In this document: piece after piece, positions 45,238 to 54,861 of the stretch
Layout of the letters: each line of letters begins with the position of its first letter
Numbering within the stretch: the first letter of the stretch is position 1
Source: Novacetimonas pomaceti
Lineage (GTDB): Bacteria > Pseudomonadota > Alphaproteobacteria > Acetobacterales > Acetobacteraceae
NCBI RefSeq assembly: GCF_003207955.1
Contig: NZ_NOXG01000002.1
Span: forward strand, 248,001-312,000
Reading direction: 5' to 3'
DNA length: 64,000 nucleotides
Notes under the pieces: generated by a model
What the model saw: only the letters and a program-made list of their open reading frames with translations
The model's database searches: none
Told to the model about the DNA's origin: nothing
Made by a program: the position numbers and the translations under genes

Positions 45238-47130
45238 TCATTGCGCCTCGGCGGCTTCGAGTTCCGTTTCCGCGGCCAGCCAGTCTTCTTCCGCTGCTTC
45301 ATGCTCCCGCCGCAGGGTGGCGAGGCGGGTGTTGAGGGCGGTTACTTCTTCCGCGCTGCCTGCCGCTTCATACAGGGTGGGATCCGCCAGCCTTGCTTCC
45401 ACCTTCGCCTGTTCCGTGGCGAGCTTCGTCATGCGTGCCTCCGCGTCGCGGATGCGGCGGCGCAGGGGGGCAAGCGCCTTGCGCGCCTCGGCGCGTTCGC
45501 GACGGTCCTCCCGACGCGCGGGCGCGGCCGGACGCGGGCTTTCCCCGTCCGAGGAGGCCGCGCGGGCGCGTTCGATCAGCCATGCGCGGTATTCCGCCAT
45601 GTCCCCCTCGAACGTGCGGACGCCGCCATCGCCCACCAGCCACAGCCGGTCGGCCACCAGTTCCACAAGATGCGGGTCGTGGCTGATCAGCAGGACCGCG
45701 CCTTCGAATTCCGCCAGCGCGCGGATCAGCGCGTCGCGCGCGTCCAGGTCAAGATGGTTCGTCGGTTCATCAAGGATCAGCAGGTGTGGCGCATCCCGCG
45801 TGGCAAGGGCCAGCAGCAGGCGTGCCTTTTCCCCGCCCGAGAGGTCGCGCGTGACGGTTTCGGCCCGCGCGGCATCCAGCCCGAAACGCGCAAGCTGCGA
45901 ACGGACCGCCACCGGGGTCGCGTCCGGCAGGGCGCGGGCCATGTGATCGACGGGCGTTTCGTCGGGACGCAGTTCCTCGGCCTGATGCTGCGCGAAATAG
46001 CCGACGCGCAGGCGGGGGCTGTGCGACAGGGTGCCCGATTGCGGCGCAAGCCGTCCGGCCACCAGCTTGGCGAAGGTGGACTTGCCATTGCCGTTCGCGC
46101 CCAGCAGGGCGATGCGGTCCTCCATGTCGATGCGCAGCGACAGGTTCGACAGGATGGTGGTGTCGCCATATCCGACCGAAACCCGGTCCATCGTCAGCAT
46201 CGGCGGCGGCAGGGGGGAGGGTTCGGGAAAGGAGAACTGGCTGGGCGCATCCTCGACCACCGATTCGATGACCGGCAGCTTCTCCAGCGCCTTCAGCCGC
46301 GCCTGCGCCTGCTTCGCCTTGGTGGCCTTGGCGCGGAAACGGTCGACAAAGGACTGCATGTGCGCGCGCCGCGCATTGATGCGTTCGGCCATGCGTGCCT
46401 GCTGCAGGGCCTGTTCGGTGCGGATGCGCACGAACTCCTCATACCCGCCGGGCGTCAGCGTCAGCCTGCCGCGGTCCAGATGGGCGATCGCATCGACCGC
46501 GCGGTCCAGCAGCCCGCGATCGTGGCTGACGATCAGCGCCGCGCCCGCGAAACGCGCAAGCCACCCCTCCAGCCACAGCGTGGCCTCAAGGTCGAGGTGG
46601 TTCGTCGGCTCGTCGAGCAGGAGCAGATCGGGATTGAGGAACAGCGCGGTCGCCAGCGCCACGCGCATGCGCCATCCCCCCGAAAAATCCGAGACGGGAC
46701 GTGCCTGCGCCGCCATGTCGAATCCCAGGCCCGACAGGATGCCCGCCGCGCGCGCGGGCGCGCTGTGGGCGTCGATGGCGCGCAGGCGTTCATGGATGTC
46801 GGCGATGCGCATCGGGTCGGTCGCGCTGTCCGCCTCCGCCAGCAGGGCGGTGCGTTCCGTATCGCCTGCCAGCACCGTTTCCAGCAGTGAGCCATGTCCC
46901 GTCGGCGCCTCCTGCCGGATGCGGGCCATGCGCGCGCGCGACGACAGGCGGATTTCCCCGCCATCGGGCGCGATATCCCCCGCGATCGCGGCCAGCAGCG
47001 TCGATTTTCCCGCCCCGTTATGCCCCACCAGTCCCACCTTGCGGCCGGGATCGATGGTCAGGCTGGCCCCGTTGAGAAGGGTGCGCCCCGCGATGCGAAG
47101 GGTCAGGTCGGATATGACAAGCAGGCTCAC
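45238..47130 (-). CDS. ABC-F family ATPase (YheS/Uup-like)
   Basis: 630 residues, no membrane helices. Two ABC domains: Walker A GHNGAGKS (about 36) and GANGNGKS (about 337), signatures DFSGGWRMR and DLSGGEKAR, Walker B LLLLDEPTNHLDL and HLLILDEPTNHLDL. An inter-domain linker rich in Ala, Lys and Arg and a C-terminal coiled coil (RRRIRDAEARMTKLATEQ) are typical of ABC-F proteins that act on the ribosomal E-site. Which subfamily is uncertain; a role in translation or tolerance of stalled ribosomes is likely. Divergent from ndk. Confidence 0.92.
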   Translation of the reverse strand: MSLLVISDLTLRIAGRTLLNGASLTIDPGRKVGLVGHNGAGKSTLLAAIAGDIAPDGGEIRLSSRARMARIRQEAPTGHGSLLETVLAGDTERTALLAEADSATDPMRIADIHERLRAIDAHSAPARAAGILSGLGFDMAAQARPVSDFSGGWRMRVALATALFLNPDLLLLDEPTNHLDLEATLWLEGWLARFAGAALIVSHDRGLLDRAVDAIAHLDRGRLTLTPGGYEEFVRIRTEQALQQARMAERINARRAHMQSFVDRFRAKATKAKQAQARLKALEKLPVIESVVEDAPSQFSFPEPSPLPPPMLTMDRVSVGYGDTTILSNLSLRIDMEDRIALLGANGNGKSTFAKLVAGRLAPQSGTLSHSPRLRVGYFAQHQAEELRPDETPVDHMARALPDATPVAVRSQLARFGLDAARAETVTRDLSGGEKARLLLALATRDAPHLLILDEPTNHLDLDARDALIRALAEFEGAVLLISHDPHLVELVADRLWLVGDGGVRTFEGDMAEYRAWLIERARAASSDGESPRPAAPARREDRRERAEARKALAPLRRRIRDAEARMTKLATEQAKVEARLADPTLYEAAGSAEEVTALNTRLATLRREHEAAEEDWLAAETELEAAEAQ

Positions 47131-47300
47131 GAAACGCGGTACTCCGGGAATATGTGGCGCGGATGGCAGGATTCGTCGCGCTAGTACCTACCAGTCCTTG
47201 GCGATATGCTCTAGATGGCGTCAGGTAAGGACGCCACGTGCCCTTGTGGTGCCATGTCCTGTCGATCACAACGTATCTGAGTTAAAAAGGAGCCAGTTCC

Positions 47301-47723
47301 ATGGCTGTCGAACGTACCCTTTCGATCATCAAGCCCGACGCGACCCGCCGCAACCTGACCGGCAAGATCAACGCCGTGTTCGAGGACGCGGGTCTGCGCA
47401 TCGTCGCGCAGAAGCGCATCCAGCTGACGCCCGCCACGGCCGGCGCGTTTTACGAAGTGCACAAGGAACGCCCGTTCTATAACGACCTGGTGTCCTTCAT
47501 GGTCTCCGGCCCGGTCGTCGTGCAGGTGCTGCAGGGCGAGAACGCGGTGGCGAAGAACCGCGAAGTGATGGGTGCGACCGACCCGAAGAAGGCCGAGGCC
47601 CACACGATCCGCGCGCAGTTCGCCGAAAGCATCGAAGCGAACTCCGTCCATGGCTCCGACAGCTTGGAAAACGCGAAGAACGAAATCGCGTTCTTCTTCG
47701 CCGGGACCGAAATCCTGCCCTGA
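47301..47723 (+). CDS. ndk: Nucleoside diphosphate kinase
   Basis: 140 residues, full length. Starts MAVERTLSIIKPDATRR; the active-site histidine lies in NSVHGSDSLENA, and the C-terminal EIAFFF is conserved. It balances NTP and dNTP pools by phosphate transfer via phosphohistidine. Strong AAAAAGGAG site 8 nt before ATG. Monocistronic, with its own terminator. Confidence 0.98.
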   Translation: MAVERTLSIIKPDATRRNLTGKINAVFEDAGLRIVAQKRIQLTPATAGAFYEVHKERPFYNDLVSFMVSGPVVVQVLQGENAVAKNREVMGATDPKKAEAHTIRAQFAESIEANSVHGSDSLENAKNEIAFFFAGTEILP

Positions 47724-47746
47724 TCGTCCCTGCGGACATCAGTGGG

Positions 47747-47775
47747 AAAAGCCGGCAGAAATGCCGGCTTTTTTT
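47747..47775 (+). terminator. Rho-independent terminator of ndk
   Basis: AAAAGCCGGC, loop AGAAAT, GCCGGCTTTT and further T. It lies 24 nt after the ndk stop. Confidence 0.93.
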
Positions 47776-47811
47776 ATGGACGGATCTTTATGAAGGCTGC
47801 CTTTGAATATC

Positions 47812-47895
47812 AGAAGTTTTTGGTGAAGCTTTTTTCAAAAAGCTTCGAAGGATGCCGCCTTTCTTAAAAAAGACAGCACCCGGAAACGTTTATTT
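47812..47895 (+). repeat. Intergenic hairpin repeat, copy 4
   Basis: AGAAGTTTTTGGTGAAGC followed by the conserved GAAGC/GCTTC hairpin, a weakened second hairpin (GCCGCCTTT against AAAGACAGC) and the end block CACCCGGAAACGTTTATTT. It lies between the ndk terminator and the convergent purN. Confidence 0.82.
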
Positions 47896-47920
47896 CAAGT
47901 AACCCGCCCAAAGCGGTTTT

Positions 47921-48547
47921 TCAGACACACAGCAGCGCGTCCGCCGTCGCCTCCGCCCGCGTGTCGGGCATCAGCACGCGGCGCAGGGCGGCGGGATACA
48001 GCAGGTGTTCCTGCGTCAGGATCCGCGCGGCAAGGCTGTCGGGCGTATCGCCGGACAGGACGGGCACCGCCGCCTGCCCGATGATGGGGCCTTCATCCAT
48101 TTCTTCCGTCACCAGATGCACGGTGCAGCCATGCAGGCGCACCCCGGCCTGCAGCGCGCGTTCATGCGTGTGCAGCCCCGGAAAGGACGGCAGCAGGCTG
48201 GGATGGATGTTCAGCATCCGCCCGGCCCATGCCTGCGTCAGGAACGGCGTCAGCAGGCGCATGTATCCCGCCAGGCAGACGACCTCCACGCCTGCGTCGC
48301 GCAGGGCGGCGTCAATCACGCGCTCATGCGCCGCGCGGTCGCGGCCAAAGGTGCGGTGGTCGATCGCCTTCGTCGCAAGTCCCGCCCGGCGCGCGGTCTC
48401 CAGCCCCGGCGCGTCGGGGTTGTTGCTGATGACGATGGCGATGCGCGCGGGATAATCCGCCGCCGCGCATGCCGCGATCAGCGCGCCCATGTTGCTGCCG
48501 CGCCCGCTGATCAGGATGCCGATGGGGCGCTTGGTCATGGCCGTCAT
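47921..48547 (-). CDS. purN: Phosphoribosylglycinamide formyltransferase
   Basis: About 208 residues from the ATG at 48547, right after the purM stop; a GTG three codons earlier would overlap it. SGRGSNMGALI at the N-terminus, catalytic Asn-His-Asp set in MLNIHPSLLPSFPG and VTEEMDEGPIIGQ. It transfers a formyl group from 10-formyl-THF to GAR in purine synthesis. Directly follows purM as in most alphaproteobacteria. Confidence 0.97.
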   Translation of the reverse strand: MTAMTKRPIGILISGRGSNMGALIAACAAADYPARIAIVISNNPDAPGLETARRAGLATKAIDHRTFGRDRAAHERVIDAALRDAGVEVVCLAGYMRLLTPFLTQAWAGRMLNIHPSLLPSFPGLHTHERALQAGVRLHGCTVHLVTEEMDEGPIIGQAAVPVLSGDTPDSLAARILTQEHLLYPAALRRVLMPDTRAEATADALLCV

Positions 48548-48548
48548 T

Positions 48549-49685
48549 TCAGGCACGGGTCCCGGTCGCGCCGAAATCCGGCTGCGTCTTCATCACCAGC
48601 GTGGCATCGGCGTCGGGGGTGTCGGCGGCCTCGATCCGGCCGATGACATGTGCTTTTTCGCCCGTTTCGGACAGGCGCTTCATGACTTCGTCAGGATCGC
48701 GCGTGACAAGGACCATGCCGATCCCGCAGTTGAATACCCGCAGCATTTCGTCGGTCGCGACCTGACCGGTTTTCGCAAGCCAGCCAAAGACGGGCGGGAT
48801 ATCCCACTGCCCGTCGATCACGGCGCGCGTGCCGCGCGGCAGCACGCGCGGCAGGTTGCCCGGCAGGCCGCCACCCGTGATATGAGCCGCTGCCTGCAAC
48901 AGGCCCGCATGATGCAGGTTCAGGACCTGATGGACATACAGCGTCGTCGGCGTCATCAGCGCCTGCGCCAGCGTCTGTCCCGCCGCGAACGGGCACGGCG
49001 CGTCCCATTGCAGGCCGGAACGCTTGACGATCGCGCGCACCAGCGAAAATCCGTTGGAATGCACCCCGGCGGACGGCAGCCCGATCAGCGTGTCGCCGGG
49101 CCGGATGTCGCGCGGCAGCAGCGCGGTGCGTTCGGCCGCCCCCACCGAAAACCCGGCAAGGTCATAATGCCCGGCGGCGTACATGCCCGGCATTTCCGCC
49201 GTTTCCCCCCCGACAAGGGCGCAGCCCGACCCCGCGCAGCCCGCCGCGATGCCGCGCACGACCTTCGCCGCGTCATCGACCGACAGGTGCCCCGTCGCGA
49301 AGTAGTCGAGGAAGAACAGCGGCGTCGCCCCCTGCACCACAAGGTCGTTCACGCACATCGCCACAAGGTCGATGCCCACCGTTTCATGCAGTCCGCTTTC
49401 GATGGCGATCATCAGCTTCGTGCCGACGCCATCGGTGCACGACACCAGGATAGGGTCGGAAAACCCCGCCGCCTTCAGGTCGAACAGCGCGCCGAATCCG
49501 CCAAGCCCGCCCATCGTGCCGGGACGGTCGGTGGCGCGGGCGGCCGGCTTTATCACCTCCACCAGCGCGTCGCCCGCGGCGATGTCCACGCCCGCATCGC
49601 GATAGGTCGCCCCCCCGGACGCTGCGTCCGCGCGGGACGCATCGGGGGACGAAGGGGTGGGGGGATTGGTGGGGGCGGAAGTCAT
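48549..49685 (-). CDS. purM: Phosphoribosylformylglycinamidine cyclo-ligase
   Basis: 378 residues, PurM/HypE/SelD fold. Visible blocks: TYRDAGVDIAAGD, LVSCTDGVGTKL, MCVNDLVVQGATPLFFLDY, GGETAEMPGMY, LPSAGVHSNGFSLVR and HITGGGLPGNLPRVL. It makes aminoimidazole ribotide from FGAM with ATP. The N-terminus has a 25-residue Pro/Ser/Ala-rich extension. Divergent from hdaA, a conserved arrangement. Confidence 0.97.
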   Translation of the reverse strand: MTSAPTNPPTPSSPDASRADAASGGATYRDAGVDIAAGDALVEVIKPAARATDRPGTMGGLGGFGALFDLKAAGFSDPILVSCTDGVGTKLMIAIESGLHETVGIDLVAMCVNDLVVQGATPLFFLDYFATGHLSVDDAAKVVRGIAAGCAGSGCALVGGETAEMPGMYAAGHYDLAGFSVGAAERTALLPRDIRPGDTLIGLPSAGVHSNGFSLVRAIVKRSGLQWDAPCPFAAGQTLAQALMTPTTLYVHQVLNLHHAGLLQAAAHITGGGLPGNLPRVLPRGTRAVIDGQWDIPPVFGWLAKTGQVATDEMLRVFNCGIGMVLVTRDPDEVMKRLSETGEKAHVIGRIEAADTPDADATLVMKTQPDFGATGTRA

Positions 49686-49860
49686 GCGCAGGGGCCTTCA
49701 TCGTCAAACTATCGCTTTCCCGGACTCCTGCCCGCGGGCTATGGAAGACGCGATGGATGCGACAGCATTGGGGTCAATACGGTCTTTGCGCTTCTCTTTA
49801 CGTCAAGCCGGGGCCGGGCACCAAGCGGTGGTTACGCGCACAGGGCCGAAAACGGAGAAA

Positions 49861-50598
49861 ATGCCGATCCGCGACACGATCGGGCAGCTTGTGTTGCCCT
49901 TTGCGCACAAGCCGCGTTTCACGCGGGCGGGTTTTGTCGCCGCCCCCTCCAACGCGGCGGCCCGCGCGTGGCTGCTGGGGCGCACGGCGTGGCCCGACCG
50001 GCGGCTGGCGCTGTGGGGCGCGCGGGGATGCGGCAAGACGCACCTTCTGGAAATCTGGGCCAGCGAACATGACGCGGTGCTGCTGTCGGGGCCGGACCTG
50101 ACGCGCGATGATGTCGCGCGCCTGTTCGGGGCGCAACGCCGTTCGGGCATCATGGCCATCGCGCTGGATGATGCGCAGGGATGCGCGGACGAACGCGCGG
50201 TGCTGCACCTGCTCAACGGCGCGCGCGAACATGGCATGGCGCTGGCGCTGGCCGGGCGGGCGGCGCCAGCGCGCTGGCCTGTCACACTGGCGGATCTGCA
50301 GAGCAGGCTGCGCGCGACCATGGCGGTGGAGATGCGCCAGCCCGAGGATACGCTGCTGCGGATCGTGCTCCTGCGGCTGCTGGCGGAGCGGCAGATTGTC
50401 GTGGCGCATCCCGTGCTGGAGTGGCTGTTGCGCCGGCTGCCGCGCACTGCCGCCGCGATGGTGGAGGTCGCGCGTCGGCTTGACCATGCCGCCCTTGCCA
50501 CAGGGCGGCCGGTCACGCGCGCCATGGCGATAGCGGAACTGGGCGACCTGCTGCCCCCCGATGCCGCATGCGAAACCCTTCCGGCGGGGGAGGCGTAG
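49861..50598 (+). CDS. hdaA: DnaA-related regulator HdaA
   Basis: 245 residues from the ATG at 49861; this start puts the beta-clamp-binding motif QLVLPF at residues 9-14, typical of HdaA/Hda. AAA+ domain with a shortened P-loop (GARGCGKTHLLE) and sensor region IALDDAQGC. Hda with the DNA-loaded clamp stimulates ATP hydrolysis by DnaA and so limits re-initiation of replication. Next to ppk and divergent from purM, as in other alphaproteobacteria. Confidence 0.9.
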   Translation: MPIRDTIGQLVLPFAHKPRFTRAGFVAAPSNAAARAWLLGRTAWPDRRLALWGARGCGKTHLLEIWASEHDAVLLSGPDLTRDDVARLFGAQRRSGIMAIALDDAQGCADERAVLHLLNGAREHGMALALAGRAAPARWPVTLADLQSRLRATMAVEMRQPEDTLLRIVLLRLLAERQIVVAHPVLEWLLRRLPRTAAAMVEVARRLDHAALATGRPVTRAMAIAELGDLLPPDAACETLPAGEA

Positions 50599-50708
50599 CA
50601 AAGCCCCCTCTGGTCAATGCCCGCGCTGCTGTCCTACCCTTGCATGACTGCTTTTGGCCACGGTCGCCCCCTTTCGCGGCGGCGGTCCCTATCGGGAGAT
50701 CGAGTTCC

Positions 50709-53045
50709 TTGTCCAGACCTCCGCGCAAGCCAGCTTCCTCCGCCACGGCAAAAGACGGCAGGGCCGCGCCGCGTCGCGCTCCGCGCCGGACCACGCGCGC
50801 GCACGCGACGGCGCGCGCCACGACAAAGGCGGCGGACGATGCCGATGCCGCGCCGTCGCGTGATCTGGTGGTGCATGACCCGTGTCCCGACATGCCCGCG
50901 CCGGACGCGCATTCGCCCGAGCGTTTCATAAACCGCGAACTGTCATGGCTTGATTTCAACCAGCGCGTGGTGGACGAGGCGGACAATCCCCGCAATCCCC
51001 TGCTGGAGCGTGTGAGGTTCCTGTCCATCAGCGCCAGCAACCTGGACGAGTTCTATTCCGTGCGCGTCGCGGGGCTGGTGGGACAGGTGCGCGAGGGGCT
51101 GATCGCCCCGTCGCCCGACGGGATGACCCCGGCGCAGCAGCTTGTCGCGGTGCGTGAACGTACCGCCCGCCTGCTGCATGAACAGCAGCGCATCTGGCGC
51201 GACCTCCTCCACGAACTGTCGGAGGCGGGGATCGTCCTGTGTGACGAGGACCAGCTTGACACGGCGGAGCGGGAATGGCTCGACACCTGCTTCATGGAAC
51301 GGGTCTTTCCGGTGCTGACGCCGCTGGCGATCGACCCGGCCCATCCGCTGCCCTTCATTCCCAACATGGGCATCGCGCAGGCGCTGCGCCTGATGAACGC
51401 GCGCACCGGGCAGTTCGTGATGGAGGCGCTGATCCTGCTGCCCTCGCGCATCGAACGTTTCATCCGCATGCCCGATTCCCTCTCGCCGCCGGGGCAGACG
51501 CGCTTCATCCTGCTCGAACGCCTGATCGTGATGTGCATCGGACGCCTCTTCCCCGGTCTGGTCGCCGGGGAGTGGGGGGTGATGCGCGTGGTGCGCGATA
51601 CCGACGTGGAGTTCGAGGACGAGGCCGAGGATCTGGTCCGCTCGTATGAAAGCGCGCTCAAGCGCAGGCGTCGCGGGGTGGTCATCCATCTCGACATCGA
51701 ATCGCGCATGCCCGAGGACCTGGCCCGCTCCATGGCCGCCTCCCTCAACGCGCCGCCGGACGAGGTGCTGGTGCAGTCGGGCCTGATCGGGGTGGTGGAT
51801 CTGAAGCAGCTGATCGTCGATGACCGGCCGGACCTGCTGTTCCCGCCCTATACCCCGCGTTTTCCCGAACGGATCATCGATTGCGGGGGTGACTGCTTCG
51901 CCGCGATCCGCGCGCGCGACATGATCGTGCACCATCCGTTCGAAAGCTTCGACGTGGTGGTGCAGTTCCTGCGTCAGGCGGCGCTGGACCCGGCGGTGGT
52001 CGCGATCAAGCAGACGCTCTACCGCACTTCGCGCGACAGCCCGATCGTCAAGGCGCTGATCGAGGCGGCGGAAGGGGGGAAGTCCGTCACCGCGATGGTC
52101 GAGCTGCGGGCGCGTTTCGACGAGGAGGCGAACATCCGCCTTGCCCGCGCGCTGGAGGCGGCGGGCGTGCAGGTGGTCTTCGGCTTTTCCGACCTCAAGA
52201 CCCATGCGAAGCTCAGCCTCGTGGTCCGGCGCGAGGGGGGGACGCTGCGGTCCTATGCCCATTTCGGGACCGGCAATTACCACCCGATCACGGCGCGCAT
52301 CTATACCGACCTGTCGTTCTTTACCTGCGATCCGGAACTGGTGCGCGATTCGGCGCGGCTGTTCAATTACATGACCGGCTATGCCATGCCCGCGCGGATG
52401 GAGGCGATCGCGTTTTCGCCCGTGACCATCCGCTCCACCCTCAATGAACTGATCGACGCGGAAATCGAACATGTGAAGGCCGGGCGTCCGGGGCGCATCT
52501 GGCTCAAGATGAACTCCCTTGTCGATCCGGGGCTGATCGACCGGCTGTACGAGGCGTCCTGCGCGGGGGTGCACATCATGGCGGTGGTGCGCGGCATCTG
52601 CTGCCTGCGCCCCGGTGTGCCGGGACTTTCGGAAAACATCCGGGTCAAGTCGATCGTCGGGCGTTTCCTGGAACATGCCCGCATCTTTGCCTTTGGCAAC
52701 GGGCACCGCCTGCCGTCGCGCAACGCGAAACTTTACATCTCATCCGCCGATTGGATGGTACGCAACATGGACTGGCGCGTCGAAAGCATGGTGCCGATGC
52801 GCGATCCCGCCGTGCATGCCCGCGTGCTGAACCAGATCATGATGGCGGACCTGAAGGACAATCTTCAGTCATGGATATTGCAGCGAAATGGCGTATGGAG
52901 ACGACTGGAACCCGGACGCGCGCCTTTTTCGGCGCATGAATATTTCATGGAGCATCCCTCTGGCGGGGGACGCGCGCCCGGCGATGGCGGTATCCGCGTC
53001 AGCGCATCGCAGCCGTGGCATACGGAGCAGAGTATTGAGGACTGA
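50709..53045 (+). CDS. ppk1: Polyphosphate kinase 1
   Basis: About 778 residues if translation begins at the TTG at 50709, which has GGGAGA upstream. The frame also opens at ATG 50568 (overlapping hdaA) and at ATG 50892, which begins just before the family core. The core starts FINRELSWLDFNQRV. Catalytic histidines are in KTHAKLSLVVRREGG (phosphohistidine) and YAHFGTGNYHP. It reversibly polymerises ATP gamma-phosphate into polyphosphate. The first 60 residues are Ala/Arg-rich and unlike the family. Directly followed by ppx, the degrading enzyme. Confidence 0.94.
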   Translation: MSRPPRKPASSATAKDGRAAPRRAPRRTTRAHATARATTKAADDADAAPSRDLVVHDPCPDMPAPDAHSPERFINRELSWLDFNQRVVDEADNPRNPLLERVRFLSISASNLDEFYSVRVAGLVGQVREGLIAPSPDGMTPAQQLVAVRERTARLLHEQQRIWRDLLHELSEAGIVLCDEDQLDTAEREWLDTCFMERVFPVLTPLAIDPAHPLPFIPNMGIAQALRLMNARTGQFVMEALILLPSRIERFIRMPDSLSPPGQTRFILLERLIVMCIGRLFPGLVAGEWGVMRVVRDTDVEFEDEAEDLVRSYESALKRRRRGVVIHLDIESRMPEDLARSMAASLNAPPDEVLVQSGLIGVVDLKQLIVDDRPDLLFPPYTPRFPERIIDCGGDCFAAIRARDMIVHHPFESFDVVVQFLRQAALDPAVVAIKQTLYRTSRDSPIVKALIEAAEGGKSVTAMVELRARFDEEANIRLARALEAAGVQVVFGFSDLKTHAKLSLVVRREGGTLRSYAHFGTGNYHPITARIYTDLSFFTCDPELVRDSARLFNYMTGYAMPARMEAIAFSPVTIRSTLNELIDAEIEHVKAGRPGRIWLKMNSLVDPGLIDRLYEASCAGVHIMAVVRGICCLRPGVPGLSENIRVKSIVGRFLEHARIFAFGNGHRLPSRNAKLYISSADWMVRNMDWRVESMVPMRDPAVHARVLNQIMMADLKDNLQSWILQRNGVWRRLEPGRAPFSAHEYFMEHPSGGGRAPGDGGIRVSASQPWHTEQSIED

Positions 53046-53126
53046 GGACATACCCGCCATGGCAGGCACCATGATGATGACCCGTGACGTTCCCACCGTC
53101 GCCTTCCCCATGGCGGGAGCCCCTGC

Positions 53127-54614
53127 GTGAGCGGGGCATCGGGGCAGAACCGTTCGGCCGTCATCGATCTGGGTTCGAATTCCGTGCGCCTGGTGGTGTT
53201 TGACGGGATTTCGCGCAATCCCGTCCCGATTTTCAATGAAAAGGTTGTCCTGCGCCTTGGCCGCGGCCTCAACGCGACGGGCCGCCTGAACGAGGAGGCG
53301 GTCCCTATGGCGATGGAGGTCATGGACCGTTTCAACGCCATCGCCCGCGGCATGGACGCAAGCCCGTTCGAGGTACTGGCCACGGCGGCGGTCCGCGACG
53401 CCACCAATGGCCCGGATTTCGTCGCGGGCCTGCGTTCCCGCCTGCCGGGGGTTCCGATCCATATCCTGTCGGGGGAACAGGAGGCCGAATATTCCGCCAC
53501 CGGCGTGCTGTGCGGGATTCCCGACGCCCATGGGCTGGTGGCCGATATCGGCGGCGGGTCGCTGGAACTGATCCGGCTGGTGGGCGGGCGCAGGATGGAG
53601 GCGTGCACGCTGCCGCTGGGGGTCATCCGCCTCAATGACCGGGCGCAGGGCGATCTCGGCTCCGCGCGGCAGATCGTCGATGCGGACCTGTCGCGCATCG
53701 ACTGGCTTGATGAAGTGCGCGGATGCCCGCTGTATGTCGTTGGCGGCGGGTTCCGCGCGCTTGCGCGCCTGCAGATCGCGCGCACTGCCTATCCGCTCAA
53801 TATCGTCCACCTTTATGAACTGGGCGCGACGGACGCGCGTGACATGGCGGAGTGGATCATCGGATCGTCGCGTCGCACGCTTGAACGCCTGCCCGGCGTC
53901 CCGCGCAAGCGGCTGGAGGACGCGCCCTTCGCCGCGACGGTCCTGCGCCGGCTGATGCGCCGGGTGCAGCCCGAACGGCTGGTGTTCTGCGTCGATGGCC
54001 TGCGCGAGGGATGGTACATGCGCAAGGTCGCGGCCGCCGTGGCCGGCACCGATCCGCAGGAAGCCGTGGCGCAGGAAATGTGCGCGCGCCTGGGACGCAG
54101 CATGACGCTGCCGCTGCGGCTTGTGCCATGGACGGCGCCGCTGTTCCCGGCGGAGGACGAGGCGGCGCGCCGCCTGCGGCATGCCGCGTGCTGGATGTCG
54201 GATGTCGGGTCATACGATCATCCGGAATACCGGGCGGAGCAGACCTACCTGCGGATCCTGCGCATGCAGGGGGTCGGTTTCACGCATACGGCGCGCGCCT
54301 CCCTCGCGCTGACGCTGGCGGTGCGGTACGGCGTCGACATGGGAATCGCCTGCCTCGAACCCTCGCGCCGGCTGCTGGACGAGGCGGAATTCGCGCGCGC
54401 CGTGGTGCTGGGGCAGGCGCTTCGCCTGGCCTACAGCGTCAGTGGGGGCACCGATGCGCTGCTGCGCGGGACGGAACTCCTGTTCGACGGGCAGACGCTG
54501 ACCCTGCGTTTCGCGTCGGGGCAGGACGTGGTGCAGGGCGAAAGCGTGCGGCGGCGGCTGGAGCGGCTGGGCGCGAGCCTGTCTGTGGCGACCGCGATCG
54601 CGCAGAGCGTCTAG
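53127..54614 (+). CDS. ppx: Exopolyphosphatase (Ppx/GppA family)
   Basis: 495 residues, GTG start. ASKHA phosphatase fold: DLGSNSVRLVVFDG at the N-terminus, FEVLATAAVRDATN, GEQEAEYSATGV and VADIGGGSLELI are the nucleotide/phosphate-binding signatures. A C-terminal HD-like helical region follows. It releases orthophosphate from polyphosphate or converts pppGpp to ppGpp. It follows ppk after 81 nt, forming a make-and-break pair. Its stop is 42 nt before repeat copy 5. Confidence 0.95.
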   Translation: MSGASGQNRSAVIDLGSNSVRLVVFDGISRNPVPIFNEKVVLRLGRGLNATGRLNEEAVPMAMEVMDRFNAIARGMDASPFEVLATAAVRDATNGPDFVAGLRSRLPGVPIHILSGEQEAEYSATGVLCGIPDAHGLVADIGGGSLELIRLVGGRRMEACTLPLGVIRLNDRAQGDLGSARQIVDADLSRIDWLDEVRGCPLYVVGGGFRALARLQIARTAYPLNIVHLYELGATDARDMAEWIIGSSRRTLERLPGVPRKRLEDAPFAATVLRRLMRRVQPERLVFCVDGLREGWYMRKVAAAVAGTDPQEAVAQEMCARLGRSMTLPLRLVPWTAPLFPAEDEAARRLRHAACWMSDVGSYDHPEYRAEQTYLRILRMQGVGFTHTARASLALTLAVRYGVDMGIACLEPSRRLLDEAEFARAVVLGQALRLAYSVSGGTDALLRGTELLFDGQTLTLRFASGQDVVQGESVRRRLERLGASLSVATAIAQSV

Positions 54615-54656
54615 CGGGCCATTCAAAAGGGCAGGTTCAGTAATCTCCTGAAATCA

Positions 54657-54740
54657 TGAAGTTTTTGGTGAAGCTTTTTGCAAAAAGCTTCGAGGGATGT
54701 CGCCTTCCTGAAAAAGTGCGACATCCGGAGGCCGTTATTG
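54657..54740 (+). repeat. Intergenic hairpin repeat, copy 5
   Basis: ATGAAGTTTTTGGTGAAGC, the GAAGC/GCTTC hairpin with a GC loop, and a second hairpin whose stem is extended by compensating changes (GGATGTCGC with GCGACATCC). It is preceded by CCTGAAATC, shared with copy 3. Confidence 0.85.
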
Positions 54741-54861
54741 TCTCCTTCGCGCCTGTCATCGGGGGATTCGCGCCTGCCGGATGGGGGATATCGCGGCCTT
54801 TTGCATGGAACGTCATCTTCCCTGAAAATGGGCTGTTCGGAATGGATGGGGGAAACAGGCG

